Shown here: positions 31,921 through 43,295 of the stretch, in pieces
Layout of the letters: every line of letters begins with the position of its first letter
How positions within the stretch are numbered: position 1 is the first letter of the stretch
NCBI GenBank assembly: GCA_016081115.2
Contig: CM071934.1
Span: 62,357,267 to 62,421,266 of the forward strand
DNA length: 64,000 nt
Direction: 5' to 3'
From: Rehmannia glutinosa
Lineage: Eukaryota; Streptophyta; Magnoliopsida; Lamiales; Orobanchaceae
Position numbers and translations under genes: made by a program
Notes under the pieces: model-generated
Told to the model about the DNA's origin: nothing
The model's input: the letters and a program-made list of their open reading frames with translations, nothing else
The model's database searches: none

Positions 31921-33256
31921 CTAAAAAGAAACCTGAAGCAGTGGCGCATTAATTAACAAACCTATAAGTAGATTGGCCAACATAATCATCCGTGATGTAT
32001 TGAAGCAGGTCTGTGGGCGGGACGCCCACCAGACGCCACTCTCCGTCTTCTTGCTCAGCATGTCTGCCACCCGATTGCCTTCGCGAAAGATATGAGAGAC
32101 TACAAGATCAATGCCACTGAGTAAATGCAAGGTTTGGCGCCAATATCCGAGGTGGCGCCATGGGACCTCCATCGTTCTCTTCTCCAGTAGGTTCACCACA
32201 TACTTCGAATCCGATTCCAGCCAAAGTTTCGTCCATCCTTTTACAAATGCGTAATGAATCGCCCACATTGCCGCAACCAATTCCGCTTCAAATGCGTACC
32301 CTGAACCACAGCGATGGACAAAGCATCCGCGAAAGAATCCTCTACAATTTTGAAAGACACCGGATGTCGTAAGATTGCCCGACGCCCTAAAGCGCCGCCA
32401 TCCGTGTTAACCTTGATCCAACCCGGGAGGGGTTTTTGCCATTGGACTTCCACAATCCTCGGAGCACGTCTAACTCGTCCGGGGACTCTTAAACCACGCA
32501 GGATGAAGAGGTCCTGTTGATCATTATTCATGCATCCCCGGTCCAAAGATGTTGATTCAACAATGAGAACCTTTAGGCGAATGATTTCCTCCGGAGTCCA
32601 GATTTTGTTGTGAAAAATCAGCTCATTACGGATGTGCCAAAGAAGCCAGATGCAGGGATAATATTGCCACACGCCAAAGGAAAGCGACCTGGTCGCTAAA
32701 GTGGAATGCCATGAGTCGTACCAGCAGTTCGTTGAAACTATAAGCCTGGAAGGGGTGTACGTGAAAAGCTTGGAAGATCCAACGCCAAAGATGCCCTGCA
32801 AAAGCACAAGAAACAAATAAGTGATCGACCGATTCCCCCGATACCCTGCAAAGAACACAAACCGAAGGAATGGAAAAACTTCCCTAGCTCGAAAGAATCC
32901 GGATCGCCAATCGGTTGTGTATAGCTCTCTATGCCACCACGACGCCATTAGGGATATGTCGGGACCAAATCCAAGAACCCCATCTAATCGTCGGGCGCCG
33001 AGGGCGAAAAATTTATAAGCCGTCTTCGAGGTAATCGAACTATCCTCGAGTTCATCCAAACACGAGTATCCCGAGATGTAGGCGCATTGGGACATGCACA
33101 ATAGCTCCAACCAGCTCCAAATAAGCCTCCACAAAGGGGAGGGTGAAATGCCAGATCCATCATAAAAGTAATTAGAGATACGCTATTTGAATAAATACCT
33201 ATAATCCTCCTGGGATGCCAATTGCCAAAGAATGGAATATCCCAACCAATTATCAA
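31921..33256 (-). pseudogene. L1-II zinc-binding linker and RNase H
   Basis: Frame 32241-33134 holds the linker (WRLIWSWLELLCMSQCA), a PCIWLLWHIRNELIFHNKIW block and the RNase H start GWIKVNTDGGALGRRA. After a frame slip, 31921-32280 continues MVAAMWAIHYAFVKGWTKLW, LESDSKYVVNLLEKR and GIDLVVSHIFREGNRVADML. The catalytic D, E, D, D positions are recoverable over two frames. Confidence 0.87.
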
Positions 33257-33467
33257 TCCAAAATAATACCTTTAATTGGCGCCTGGTATCCAACGAGAAT
33301 CATCCATGCAAATGTAAATACAGGGTTTAATCCTGGCCATATAGAAGAAGGAAGGAAGGACCTCCAGGATGTCCCAATTTCTAGTAAAGTACCGTTGTCC
33401 GAGGGTCATGAAAACCAACGAGTCCGAGTTCGTAACCTTCCAGCCCAATTTCATTAAGAAAGCCTTG

Positions 33468-34380
33468 TTAGCCTCGAGCGATCGCACGCCCAATCCTCCT
33501 CCGCCCGGGCGTGCAACATGTATCCCGATTGACCACTACCTTTCCTTTAGAATTCACATCTCCCGTCCATATGAAATTACGCATGGCTTTTTCCATTTGT
33601 TTTAGTAGCGTGGGTGCTTTCCCTACAAACCGAGTTAACAAGGCAAACCCTACCAATGAGGGAAAGGGACGAGCCTTTCCATCGTCGGAACTTAAGGATT
33701 ATCTTGTCAAAAATGGGTCAGAACCGCGACCTTTGGGGCTCCCTTGAAAATTGTAGCGCCCAAGTAGATGGTGGGGAACGCCTAGATGAATCCCAAAATA
33801 TGTTGCACCCTCCCACGTACATAATGCGAAACCCGCGCCCCAAAATAAGCCTGGATTTCGAGGATCGAACACTTGACCCGAGATATCAAAGATAGTGAGT
33901 AAGAATCAAGCAAGGCCCGGCGTTGAAGAAGACGACCGCACATGATGACGATATCATCTCGCATAAAGAATGGATCTTCGGGAAGATGATACTCCTTGGC
34001 GCCGTGAAGGCAGATAACTCGGGATCGATCCATCGCCGATGTGATAAACCGACCAGACCTCTTCTCGCAATACAAAACAAAAGGGGTGATAAAGGATCCC
34101 CTTGTCGACCCCTCTCGAACAGAAAAATAACCAACAGCGCCCCATTCAATAACACCGATATTCTCGACGACATCAAGCCAAACCACCTCCACCCAACACA
34201 CGAACGTCTCGGAAAATCCAAACGCCGCAAGACATAAAGTAAAAATCCCATCTCAATGTGTCGAATGCCTTATTTAATATCTATTTTCGGGATCATATTT
34301 GAATCCGTATGCGTTCTGTAAGACATTAAATACTTCAGATACCATGGCAATACACTCATGAATTTGTCTACCCGGGATAA
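33468..34380 (-). pseudogene. L1-II reverse transcriptase, palm and thumb
   Basis: Fragments in several frames. 33886-34251 reads MGFLLYVLRRLDFPRRS and ERGRQGDPLSPLLFCIARRG. The YADD position near 33950 is damaged (the minus strand encodes LCEMISSSCAVV in this frame). 33468-33656 has EKAMRNFIWTGDVNSKGKVV. Compared with L1-III, small deletions break the frame repeatedly. Confidence 0.8.
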
Positions 34381-34405
34381 AACCAAACCGAGTCGGGATA
34401 AATAG

Positions 34406-34861
34406 TTAGCAATAATAGAACCAAGCGCGAGCCAATATTTTCGTGATAATCTTGAAAAGGAAGTTGCTCATGACGATAGGGCGGAAGTTTTCAATGACAT
34501 TGGCATCCTTAGTCTTAGGAATGAGCGCCATGAAGTCGGCATTCAATCCCAGAGGTAGAGACGAATTGTTAAAGAAATAGCAAAAGCCGTCTGTTACCTC
34601 AAAGAGATATGACTTCCTTAAATGGCGGTAAAAAAGCCCATTGAACCCATCGGCCCCGGGAGCTATCGGATCCATATCAAACACCGTGTCCCCGCACTTC
34701 GGAATCGAGAGGGAATGACTGTTAGGGGAAGCATTGTCCCGCGCCCCAACCATTGGAGTGAGTACTGGTCGACCACGAGAAATTCGTGGTGGAGCTCCCA
34801 TTTTCCGCAAAGAGCTCCTCGTCAAATGAAATAATATGATTCCCAAGGACCGTGGCATCAT
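34406..34861 (-). pseudogene. L1-II reverse transcriptase, fingers
   Basis: It contains PIAPGADGFNGLFYRHLRKS, SSLPLGLNADFMALIPKTKD and ANVIENFRPIVMSNFLFKII, the LINE RT entry blocks. It is followed by KILARAWFYYC, where the frame ends. Confidence 0.87.
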
Positions 34862-34912
34862 CGGTGAAGTTTCCCGCCACCATAAGTCCTCGAATCCTCG
34901 TCGCCCAAAGAT

Positions 34913-35990
34913 TTAATCGACTACGCCGATGAAAAAATGTTGTGTTTCGCCGCCATCCTTAAGCCTGCAGATTTGGGCCTTTTGCTTAAGGAATTCAGCC
35001 GCGGATCGCAACATCGCGAAAGCTTCAATCGAAGCTCTATCCCGGAGAGGGGAGGTATAGCCCAACCTCGATATCTGCTCGAATCGACAAAGGAGCTCCA
35101 TCCGGTCGTCCACACCGAGGTTAACATCCCCAAACACATCCCTGTTCCAATCTTTAATAGCATATCGCAACCGCTTGAGCTTCCACATGACTCGGCAGAA
35201 AGGGTTGTGCGTGTCACATGGAGAGCCCCAAGAAGTTGTAATCAAATCTCGGAATGAATCATGGTGAATCCACATACGCCGAAAAACGAATGGGACCGGA
35301 CCCCTAGTAGTGGTCGAGGAGCAAGTAACCAAAATGGGGTGATGATCGGAACCAATGCGAGGAAGAACTAAGCCCTTGACCTCCTTCCAAAGAGCGAAAA
35401 AAAGGGCAAGTAGCGTGGCTCTGTCCAACTTAGCCGAAGTAAAGATAGAGGTCTCCGTGGAGAGCACCAAGTAAATGAATTCCCGTCGTCGGAACCGCAA
35501 AACAAATTGGCGTCCTCTATGAAATCCCCTCAAGTCCTGGCACGAGGCTTGGGAAAGAGTGTCATTGCGCGAGCGTTCATGGTGCCCCAAAACCGCATTG
35601 AAATCCCCAACAAGCAATAGATCAGCCAGACCCAAATTCCGCAAATCCAACCATAGCTCACGGCGTGCAATGTAATCACACAAACCATGAGTAAATCCAA
35701 CATGAAAAATCAAAGAACCAAATTGAACATGGAAAACAATACACTGGGTAGAAGACCAGACCTGATTAAGAATTGTGATAGTGGAGTCGTGAAGAACCCA
35801 AATGTCTGGCCGCCCATTAACTCGAAAATTTTGTCCCGCAAGTGTCAAACCCATGCTCTGCCAGTAAGAGTCGGAAATATTCGAAAAGTCCACCTTAGGT
35901 TCACAAATAGCCATAATGGAAGGTTTATGCTTGTGACATAAAGCCTTAAGAACATTGGGAGATGCAACATTCCCAATCCCCCGGATGTTT
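34913..35990 (-). pseudogene. L1-II AP-type endonuclease
   Basis: Frame 34913-35914 (333 residues) starts within the domain: MAICEPKVDFSNISDSYWQS (metal-binding Glu), LLVGDFNAVLGHHERS (Asp, Asn), SAKLDRAT and RIGSDHHPILVTCS (Asp, His). It then runs into the linker VFRRMWIHHDSF. The N-terminal Asn motif (NIRGIGNV type) is encoded just upstream at about 35940-36005, with an in-frame break. This is the longest open endonuclease frame in the window. Confidence 0.88.
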
Positions 35991-36039
35991 CAAAAGATAC
36001 AATTCATTGAGACGGTTGGGGGAGTCTCCCGTGACGATC

Positions 36040-37800
36040 GCACGGTGAAAACAGCGTGTGGCGCATAACAGTAGTCCGATGATTGTGGAGGATCCACGCA
36101 TCCGCATAATCGCCCATTTTTTGGATGCCGCAAAGTTCATCTCGTGTGGTTTCGAGCTTTCCATTTCAATAGTAATGTCATGAGCGGGGTGTCGGTCCCG
36201 ACGTAATTTTCTCGAGAATTCGATCTTTGGTGAATCCAAAGAGTCGTCCTAAGGCACGACTCGAGCACGAATAGCTTCCCAAAGGATATCTTGTGATCGT
36301 GATAGGCATAATTGCGGAGGTCGAAACGGTTGTCGCATTTAAGTATCGACCTTGGGCGATGACCCCGATTCGGATACTCGGTGTAGTCATTGGGTTGTTC
36401 CGATCCCGGGATTCAATCAACCAAGCGCTCGAAGGTGTTACCAAGATGGTTTCCGTGAGGCAAGCGACTATGGCGCGAGGGGAAGATCTGCGCGCGTAGT
36501 CGAACCCGTATTTCCCATTGAGTCATCAACGGCTTTTGCCCTTGTCTCCGCCGAACAGACGATAAACTCTACGAACCCTAGAACGCCCTCGCCGGGATGA
36601 AGTGTTGCGGTTGTCGCCCCGGCCGTCCCCGGGAGGGTGACGACGCCCATCCTTATTCGTATTACCCATCGTGTTAAAACGACAAGAAGTCAGAGTGCCC
36701 CGTAACACCGCACGCCGAGCAAAATGCCGGTAGTTTTTCATAAGTGACGGAAACAAAAGAGCATTTGCGGTGCGTTCAATCATAATATGTTCCTCCAAAG
36801 GTTTGGAGAGGTCAACATCCACGTAACCCGAACAAAATGGCCCAAGGAACCATCCAAAGAACGCCGATCAACCGCAATGGGTTCCCAAGAGCACCGGGCA
36901 ATCCCCATGATAGTATTGGGGTCCCGTATTCCAGCCGAATTCAAAAATCCGCACCCAAACACTGCCATCAAGACCGAGCCTTGTAAGGGTTGTCAAGTCA
37001 GGCACCCACGGAGATAGACGGATAATACCAGGTTAAGCGTCCAATTGGTGCGTTCTTTGGGCCCGAGAACGATCCTGCGCATTAAACAATTTGACACAAA
37101 AGAATCCCTTGCCCAGGGGAATTAGTTTCCATTCATTCTTGATGCCCCATAATTCAGATAAGCGTTTTTGTAAAAGCATGGTAGCCCATGGCTTGGTACC
37201 TTTTCCTAAAATAACCCGCCCAATTAATGAGTAGGAAAATTCAACAGACGTTCTTTGGTAAATGTTATCATCAATAGTTACGGAATAGTAATCACCTTTG
37301 CGAATGGTTTGGGGATCGGATTTTTACCAGAGACCGTAGAAAACAAATTAGAATTACCTGGGGCCTAAGTCGTGGATTCCATTTGTTTGATACCAAGCCT
37401 GTGTGAAAGTTGAGTCGTCGGATGGGGTTTCAAACCACCGCGCAAAAGAATAAACTTGATGACCCATGTTACTAGCCGGAGGTTGTTGGGTTGACGAGTT
37501 GGGATGGCCCATGGTGGCAGAGCATCCAGCAAGGTGAGAAGCATTCATTGGTGGACATGCAGGAGGAGTGCTCTGAGGATGGGAGACTGTAGCCCGGGGT
37601 CATCACTCCCCTAGGAGGGGACCACTGGGAGGGAGAGTGGCGGCCGCCCCAAGGAAGAATGGGAGGGGCCGGCCCCCCATGGCCATTGGCAGCCATGTGG
37701 GTAAAGGGCGCAAGCGTTGGCGGTGATGTAGGGCGCCTCCCTTTCTTTAGCCACATGGTGAGGAACAGCCCGGGTCGCGAACGAAGTCATTAATTTCTCG
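36040..37800 (-). pseudogene. L1-II ORF1 remnant
   Basis: Short frames spread over 1.7 kb preserve ORF1 landmarks. RRSLDGSLGHFVRVTWM lies at 36780-36971, next to the same block in L1-I. A zinc knuckle FCSACGVTGHSD is readable near 36675-36735 in another frame. Arg-rich RRGRSRVRRVYRLFGGDKGK lies at 36526-36822. A Pro/Gly-rich N-terminus is at 37472-37756. Order matches L1-I ORF1. The remaining L1-II 5' UTR (37800-38172) has no gene. Confidence 0.72.
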
Positions 37801-38281
37801 GGAATAAGAGATCGTCATGTTGTCGTTGAGTTCTCAGGAAGGAGCAGAAAATTGCATGTGATCAACGACGTTGGGGATGCGCATCCGTCAGGGTTTGGTG
37901 TGTTGTTTAGGGTTTGGTGGTGCGACGCGCGTTTGATGAAGGTGGTATTTCTCATTTGTCGGGGATGAGAGGGTGGCGCAAAGTTGGAAGTAAGCCCATA
38001 CCACGGAGGCTCCGCCATGGGGCAACGGAGAAGACGATCGGAGATTGCTAAGAGTAGCCGCCGGCGGTCTTGTTGAGAGAGAGAATTCTTAGAGAGAGAA
38101 TTTTCCGAGACGTAAAAGAGATTTTAGAAACCCATATTTTTTAAAAGGAGATTTTATTTTGATTTCCGTCTCGAATTCCTTTTTATCATTATTAATTTTA
38201 TAATTGTTGGCTTAGCGTGTAAGTGTTCGAGGCTTATCAAAGATACCCTAGCTATTATACGAGCATGGTATTTTGGTCTAG

Positions 38282-38461
38282 GGATGGAATTCCAGAATTG
38301 TAATAGGACCTAATAATCAATTAGTTCAACTAGTACAACATAATCAAGAAGCGAGAAAAGGATCTGAAGAAGATGAAGAGAATCCCGAGGAAGGAATGGG
38401 AATTGAGGGAAGGATAGACGAAATAGATGATGATGCACATAATGATGTGACTAATGAATAG
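38282..38461 (+). pseudogene. Acidic C-terminal coding fragment, origin unknown
   Basis: An open plus-strand frame without ATG ends GSEEDEENPEEGMGIEG and then RIDEIDDDAHNDVTNE before a TAG. It looks like the acidic tail of a larger protein whose upstream part is lost or lies across L1-II. It is followed by about 250 bp of AT-rich sequence resembling a 3' UTR. I do not recognise the protein, and it is not typical gypsy gag or pol. Confidence 0.35.
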
Positions 38462-38737
38462 GTCCTTAGTAGAATAGGACTTATAAATTTTGTATACGAA
38501 ATCGGTTGGGTGATATATGTACATAGTAGAAGTTACTTGATGTAAATAGTAGAAGTAACTATTAATAGCATGATATGAGAGTATGATCTATTGTACATAC
38601 TATTATTACCATGAATGTAATCGTCACATTTTGTATAAAAGGATGATTACTTGTAGCTAATCGATTTTAGTTAAATGTTATGTTTTTACCCTTTTGTCGA
38701 TTAATATTATTTAGTTTAATAATATGGATGATTGATA

Positions 38738-39057
38738 GACTTTATAAGGAGAACCTCGACTGAACCATCGAGAGGAACCTCAATGCCATTGCGAGCAGTT
38801 TCCCACATCAGAAGCACATCAAGCACAACCACCCACCGCTGGAGACAACTTAATGACACAAGCTTAACAATAATAAACAATTGTTTATGAAACAACAAGT
38901 AAATCAACTCCAACAGCAAGACACTCGATAACAAGTACCGGTCGTGCATGACAAAATGTTGGAGCAATTTTTAGGATTTGACCCTCCCGAATTTCTAGGT
39001 TAGACAGGATAACATCGGGATAAACGTTGGTTAGAGAAAATGAAGAGCATATCCTCA
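38738..39057 (+). pseudogene. Gypsy-B gag remnant
   Basis: The plus strand reads, with stops, a Gln/Asn-rich helix and then VVHDKMLEQFLGFDPPEFLG, and RDKRWLEKMKSI. This is the start of the gypsy gag core (the PPxFxG and WLE signatures). At about 39057 the sequence jumps directly into integrase, so about 3.5-4 kb of gag, protease, RT and RNase H has been deleted. Confidence 0.72.
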
Positions 39058-39835
39058 GTTAGAATATACGGAAGAGCAACAAGCTACTTTGGTCGTCTTC
39101 TCGCTAGAAGTTTTCACCCGTTATTGGTTGCAAATATGAAGAATCAAGTTGTTGAATACATTTCAAAGTGTCTAACTTGCCAACAGGTGAAAGTTGAACA
39201 TCAACAACCTTCTGGACTTCTACAACCTTTGCATATACCAGGATGAAAATAAGAGTACTTAACTATAGATTTCGTCACAAATTTGCCTCGAACTAGAAGT
39301 AGCCATGATATAGTTTGGATGATAGTTGATAGGCTTACCAAGTCAGCACATTTCCTACCTATTAGAAAGATGGATAGTCTCCATAAATTGGCTCAAATAT
39401 ACATTAGCGAGATTATGAGACTACACGGTATACCTACTAACATTGTTTTTGATAGAGATCCAAGATTCGTATTCCGATTCTGGAAAAGCATACATGAAGC
39501 TTTGGGAACCAATCTAGCTTTAGTACTGACGCTCATCCTCAAACTGACGGATAATATAATTTGAGAGGATCATCCAAATACTTGAAGATATGCTGAGAGC
39601 ATGTGTGTTAGACTTTCAAGGAAACTGGGATTCTCATTTGGCCTTAGTAGACTTTACATACAATAACAGTTATCAAGCAACAATCATAATGACGCCTTAT
39701 GAAGCTCTATATGGAAAGAAGTGTAGGTCAACCGTTCATTGGAAATTGATTACAAATGGACTCCTAAGAAGAGGAGTACTACATCATTGTCATCAAGCTC
39801 GATCTAGTGCAAGAAGCCATTGACAAAATTGAATA
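39058..39835 (+). pseudogene. Gypsy-B integrase
   Basis: The first part keeps the C-terminal half of the HHCC finger (VVEYISKCLTCQQVKVEHQQ, then PSGLLQPLHIPG). The core follows: DFVTNLPRTRSSHDIVWMIV (first Asp), IVFDRDPRFVFRFWKSIHEA (second Asp). After a stop and frame change near 39552 comes RIIQILEDMLRACVLDFQGN, with the catalytic Glu just before it. MTPYEALYGKKCRSTVHW closes the core. Triad residues survive, but the frame is broken at about 39246 and 39552. Confidence 0.9.
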
Positions 39836-40353
39836 ATCCGAGAATGAATCCACATAGCTCAAAGTCGCTAGAAAAGCTACGCAGATCCAAGGAGAAATGA
39901 TTTAGAGTTGCAATCGGTGACAAAGTATTTCTAAGATTGTCTACCCAAAAAGATATTATTCATTTCAAGAAAGGCAAAAATTAAGCCCCGGATACATTGG
40001 CCCTTTTAAAATAATTGAAATGATAGGAATCGTAGCTTATCGTTTAGAGCTTCCGCCAAAACTTTCAGAATGCAAAGACGTCTTTCATGTTTCAAGGCGA
40101 AAGAAATATCATCCTCATCCGAGCACGTAATCAAGGACAACATCCCTCAAGCAATGGAAAATTTGACATATGAGGAGCAACCGCCGTGAATTATAGATCA
40201 TCACGTTCGAGAGTTAAGTAAGAAAAGTATTCCCTTAGTTAAGTAGTGTGGCAAAACCACAATAAGCTAGAAGAAGCCACCGCGAAACACAAAAGATATG
40301 TGGAAACACTACCCAGATGTTTCAAGAAGAGAATTTGGAGACCAAATTCTTTT
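39836..40353 (+). pseudogene. Gypsy-B integrase C-terminus with chromodomain-like tail
   Basis: Broken frames read the GPF/Y-like region (GDKVFLRLS then YIGPFKIIEMIGIVAYRLEL, by homology). DVFHVSRRKKYHPHPS, ENLTYEEQPP and a tail with LSKKSIPLVK and WQNHNKLEEATAKHKRYVET follow. This tail corresponds to the chromodomain-like end of chromoviral integrases, thought to guide insertion into heterochromatin. Confidence 0.75.
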
Positions 40354-40365
40354 AAGAAGGAAGGA
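40354..40365 (+). other. Polypurine tract of Gypsy-B
   Basis: AAGAAGGAAGGA directly before the second LTR start TGTAGAACC. Confidence 0.85.
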
Positions 40366-42815
40366 TGTAGAACCCGAAATTTCGACTACTTGGAAAATAT
40401 TAAATTTTGTATATGGATTTATTTTGTGTGTTATTCCAATAATATTTTAAGTTTTAGAAAGCCCGAATTTTATTGTTGAGTATATATAATGAATGTCGTG
40501 TAAACCCGACTTAAATTATAATTTTTTAAATATTTAAACATATAATTATTTAAAGCTTTGTTTAATGTAAATAAATGATAAAGAGAACTATATATGTATA
40601 TATATTATACCTAATTATACATTTGGAGAATAAGAAAATCAGGTTTTATCTTTGCTAGTATGTTACTTAGCCGACAATTGGAACTAGTTGTATTACATGT
40701 CCACGCAAAACTCTTCTTTGCATCACAAACCTATGCTAACGTCACTATAGGGCTGCCAATTTCTATAAAGAAGCCAAGTGGTGTAGGAAATAGTAGGAGC
40801 TGGCAAAAGAATAAGGAAGAAACATTATAAAAAGGGGAACACTAGTTCAAACTTTGGACGGCGAATAAGGGTGAATAAAGAAAAGAGAAGGGGCATTCTA
40901 TAGGAATTATCATGAACGAAAAAGGGAAAATAAGAAGAAAGAGCAACTTCGCTTGTAGATTTAATTTCGTCGCAGTAAGGTATCCTCACTCAAAATTTAG
41001 ATAACCAAACCAATAGAATTTTTGGTTTTCGCATGTTAAACTTCTAGAGTGGTGATGTAGGTGTTATCGCATTGAATGTTTGGTTGACATCGAGGAGGAT
41101 TCATAGCCAAAAAAATCTACCGGAACAGTCTACGCTTGAGTTCAAGATTGAATCGTAGGCTTGAAAGTGAGTGATTTTCGTGTTCTTTTTCTTGTTGTAT
41201 ATAACTTTAAAATCTTGAGAAAATATATATCAATCTACTATGTTTAATATTCTTTGATTCTAGGGTATAAAATCCCAACAATTTGCTTAAATCATTATTC
41301 TATGGCACCACCAAACAGAATCCCAAAACTACAATTTTCCTTGGTTTTTGTTGTGCCAACAGCCTTGTGCCGCGGCGCTTCGTCCTTGAGCTGCGGCGCG
41401 AGTTGTATCTTTTCAAGCCAACCCCTTACCTTCTTGTTTGAATAATTGTAATCTTTGTCAGTTTCTTTCCTCCATTTCTCATTCGTTGTATAAAGAAGAG
41501 ATTAACCATTTTGAACAAACTGAGTTATCAATTAATTAACCCACAAAAGGAAATCAAAATATAATATTTGAGGTTAGTTTGACTACCTGGGAGTTAAAAG
41601 TATTATCTTTACAAAGTCATGAATGCATATTATTCAAGCTAGATAGTGTTTTAATGCATTAAGACTAATTGCTAGTGGTGCAATTGTATAAATATTAAAT
41701 TACCTTTCAAATAAATCAATGTTGAGTTCCACTTTATCAATCGAGAGCTTAGCATTTAGTATTTTTGTGGAATAAATTCTCATCTATGTTTGGTTGTAGA
41801 ATATAGAAGTATTACTTTAAAGGATAAAGTATTTTGAACTTTACATTAAATAAATAAATAAACTATCCTCCAATTTAGCTTAAATTTAATGAATTTATGT
41901 AATTTGTTATCTTGCAAATCAAAATCTTCATTGCGTACTGTACATTGTTTTCGTTTCTTTTGAATTAGTAAGCGTTTTAAGTTTCATTACACTCATCGTG
42001 TGTATAGTGTATTGTTTAATTATTTGGTAAGTGTCGGACCCAAGTGTGGCGTGGATAGGATCGAGTTCGGTTGGTCGCACACGGACTGCTGTCTTAAAAG
42101 GTTCTTCGCTATCCACGATCAAATCCCACCACCTAAGGACGGAGTGTTCCAAGGGTTCTTTGTAGGCCGTAGGATCGGTATATTCTCGGAATATGACTTC
42201 TCCGGGCTTCGCGAGCCCCAATGTGGAGAGTCGAGCCATAGTGCGGTGCAATGAGGGGGTAAGGCTCTACTCCAATGCAATAAAGGAGTGATAAGGAGAA
42301 CGGGGTCATTTACCGTTAATGAACGGTCCCTCCGTTAATGTGATATTTGAATTAATGGTGTTACAAATTGATTGAGTGCATGTTGCTATTGAATTGAAAA
42401 TGATTTCACTTATAAAGATTAATGAATCTTTCTTAACATTAAACTTTTCTAAAAGGCCACACCGCACTCCACTCATGAGAGGTTTCTTTTCCTCACGTAT
42501 ATATTTTTTTAAAAATATTTCATGCAATAATCCAGCGACAACGAAGTAGTTGAGGGATTTCCGATCTAACTAGCTAGTGCGATTACAGGAGCATTTTGCT
42601 AGATGTCTTGATGACGTCCCTATGTATATATGACGTGTTTTGGCGTAACAATGATTGTAATAGTAGTTTCTCTTATAGGAGTTTCATAGACTTGGTTAGT
42701 CTTCTTATAATTATATTGAGTTGTTCTTTTGGCCTTTAATAATTAATATGTATATTTCACTATTTGGACTCAGAATATATTTTGATTATTATAGCTTTAT
42801 GAATCGGGCGTGACA
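40366..42815 (+). repeat. 3' LTR of Gypsy-B
   Basis: 2450 bp, TGTAGAACCC to GGGCGTGACA. It contains the uninterrupted F-box target site (40536-40553) and a TATA box at 40826-40833. There are no genes; the frame at 42000-42254 mirrors one in the first LTR and is not conserved as protein. Confidence 0.93.
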
Positions 42816-43257
42816 GGGGAGTAACACTTTACACTGATGACTTTGACATGTTACTATTCGAGTAACATTCTTGACTTTATATCAACGGATCTAAGTCAGT
42901 TGTCTTGATTAGACTGTTGTTTTTAACCCAGGTGACTTGAGTCAGCTTCCAGTCAATGGATGACTCAACTTTCACTTCAACTTAGACACTTGGCTTCTTG
43001 AGCTAACTTGATCGATACTTTTTACAACCTTCGGTGAAGTCCTTGACTTCCTTCTTGGCCATACTCAATCGACACACAAAGAATCTCAATCCAATCCGGT
43101 CCATGATTGACTTCTTGTATTCCTTGGCATAATCGACTTGACTCAACTTTTCCCATTTCTATCTATTACAATACAAATTACAAAAAAATGGGGTGCCAGC
43201 TTCCTAGTTTAAGTTTTACATGGTATCATCAAAATCTACTTAATAAATTTCCTAACA
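42816..43257 (-). repeat. 5' LTR of the copia element, part 2
   Basis: It continues the copia LTR after Gypsy-B (GTAACACTTTACAC onwards) and ends CTAACA next to the AACAC duplication. It matches 7210-7663 with several small deletions and clustered substitutions. Confidence 0.92.
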
Positions 43258-43262
43258 AACAC
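43258..43262. repeat. Right target duplication of the copia element
   Basis: AACAC, identical to 6135-6139. Confidence 0.88.
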
Positions 43263-43295
43263 CTACAAAGACAGAAAAAAGTATAAAATAGTCAT

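Larger units (their letters stand above)
31689..38172 (-). mobile_element. L1-II: near full-length plant L1-type LINE inside Gypsy-B
   Basis: Minus strand, about 6.48 kb. Target duplication GAATTCCTTTTATCATT at 31672-31688 recurs at 38173-38190 with one extra T. The 3' end at the left has a T run. Order and family match L1-I: ORF1, AP endonuclease, RT, RNase H. The DNA differs widely from L1-I, so it belongs to a separate subfamily. Coding frames are more broken than in L1-III. Confidence 0.92.
26331..42815 (+). mobile_element. Gypsy-B: Ty3/gypsy chromovirus-like element, nested in copia LTR
   Basis: The plus-strand LTRs are 26331-30245 (enlarged by an F-box retrocopy) and 40366-42815. Both start TGTAGAACCC; the second ends CGGGCGTGACA. 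The flanks are GGGAC at 26326-26330 and GGGAG at 42817-42821, a 5-bp duplication with one mismatch. A tRNA-Met primer site follows the first LTR, and a polypurine tract (AAGAAGGAAGGA) precedes the second. The interior keeps only a short gag remnant, integrase and a chromodomain-like tail. Protease, RT and RNase H are missing. LTR length and tail motifs fit the Tekay/Del group (inference). Confidence 0.92.
6140..43257 (-). mobile_element. Complete Ty1/copia retrotransposon with nested insertions
   Basis: The outer ends are flanked by a perfect 5-bp duplication, AACAC at 6135-6139 and 43258-43262. Minus-strand order is: 5' LTR (25266-26330 plus 42816-43257, split by Gypsy-B), primer site, gag, protease, integrase, reverse transcriptase (split by L1-I), RNase H, a long extra coding region, polypurine tract, 3' LTR (6140-7663). 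With insertions removed the element is about 14 kb, far above the usual 5-6 kb, mostly because of the extra region at 7864-12691. All genes carry lesions. Confidence 0.93.

Noticed and set aside
29416..42254. Open frames at 29416-29676 and 42000-42254 with similar N-termini
   Set aside because: They occupy the same place in the two Gypsy-B LTRs and diverge by frameshift, so the similarity is LTR identity, not a conserved protein.
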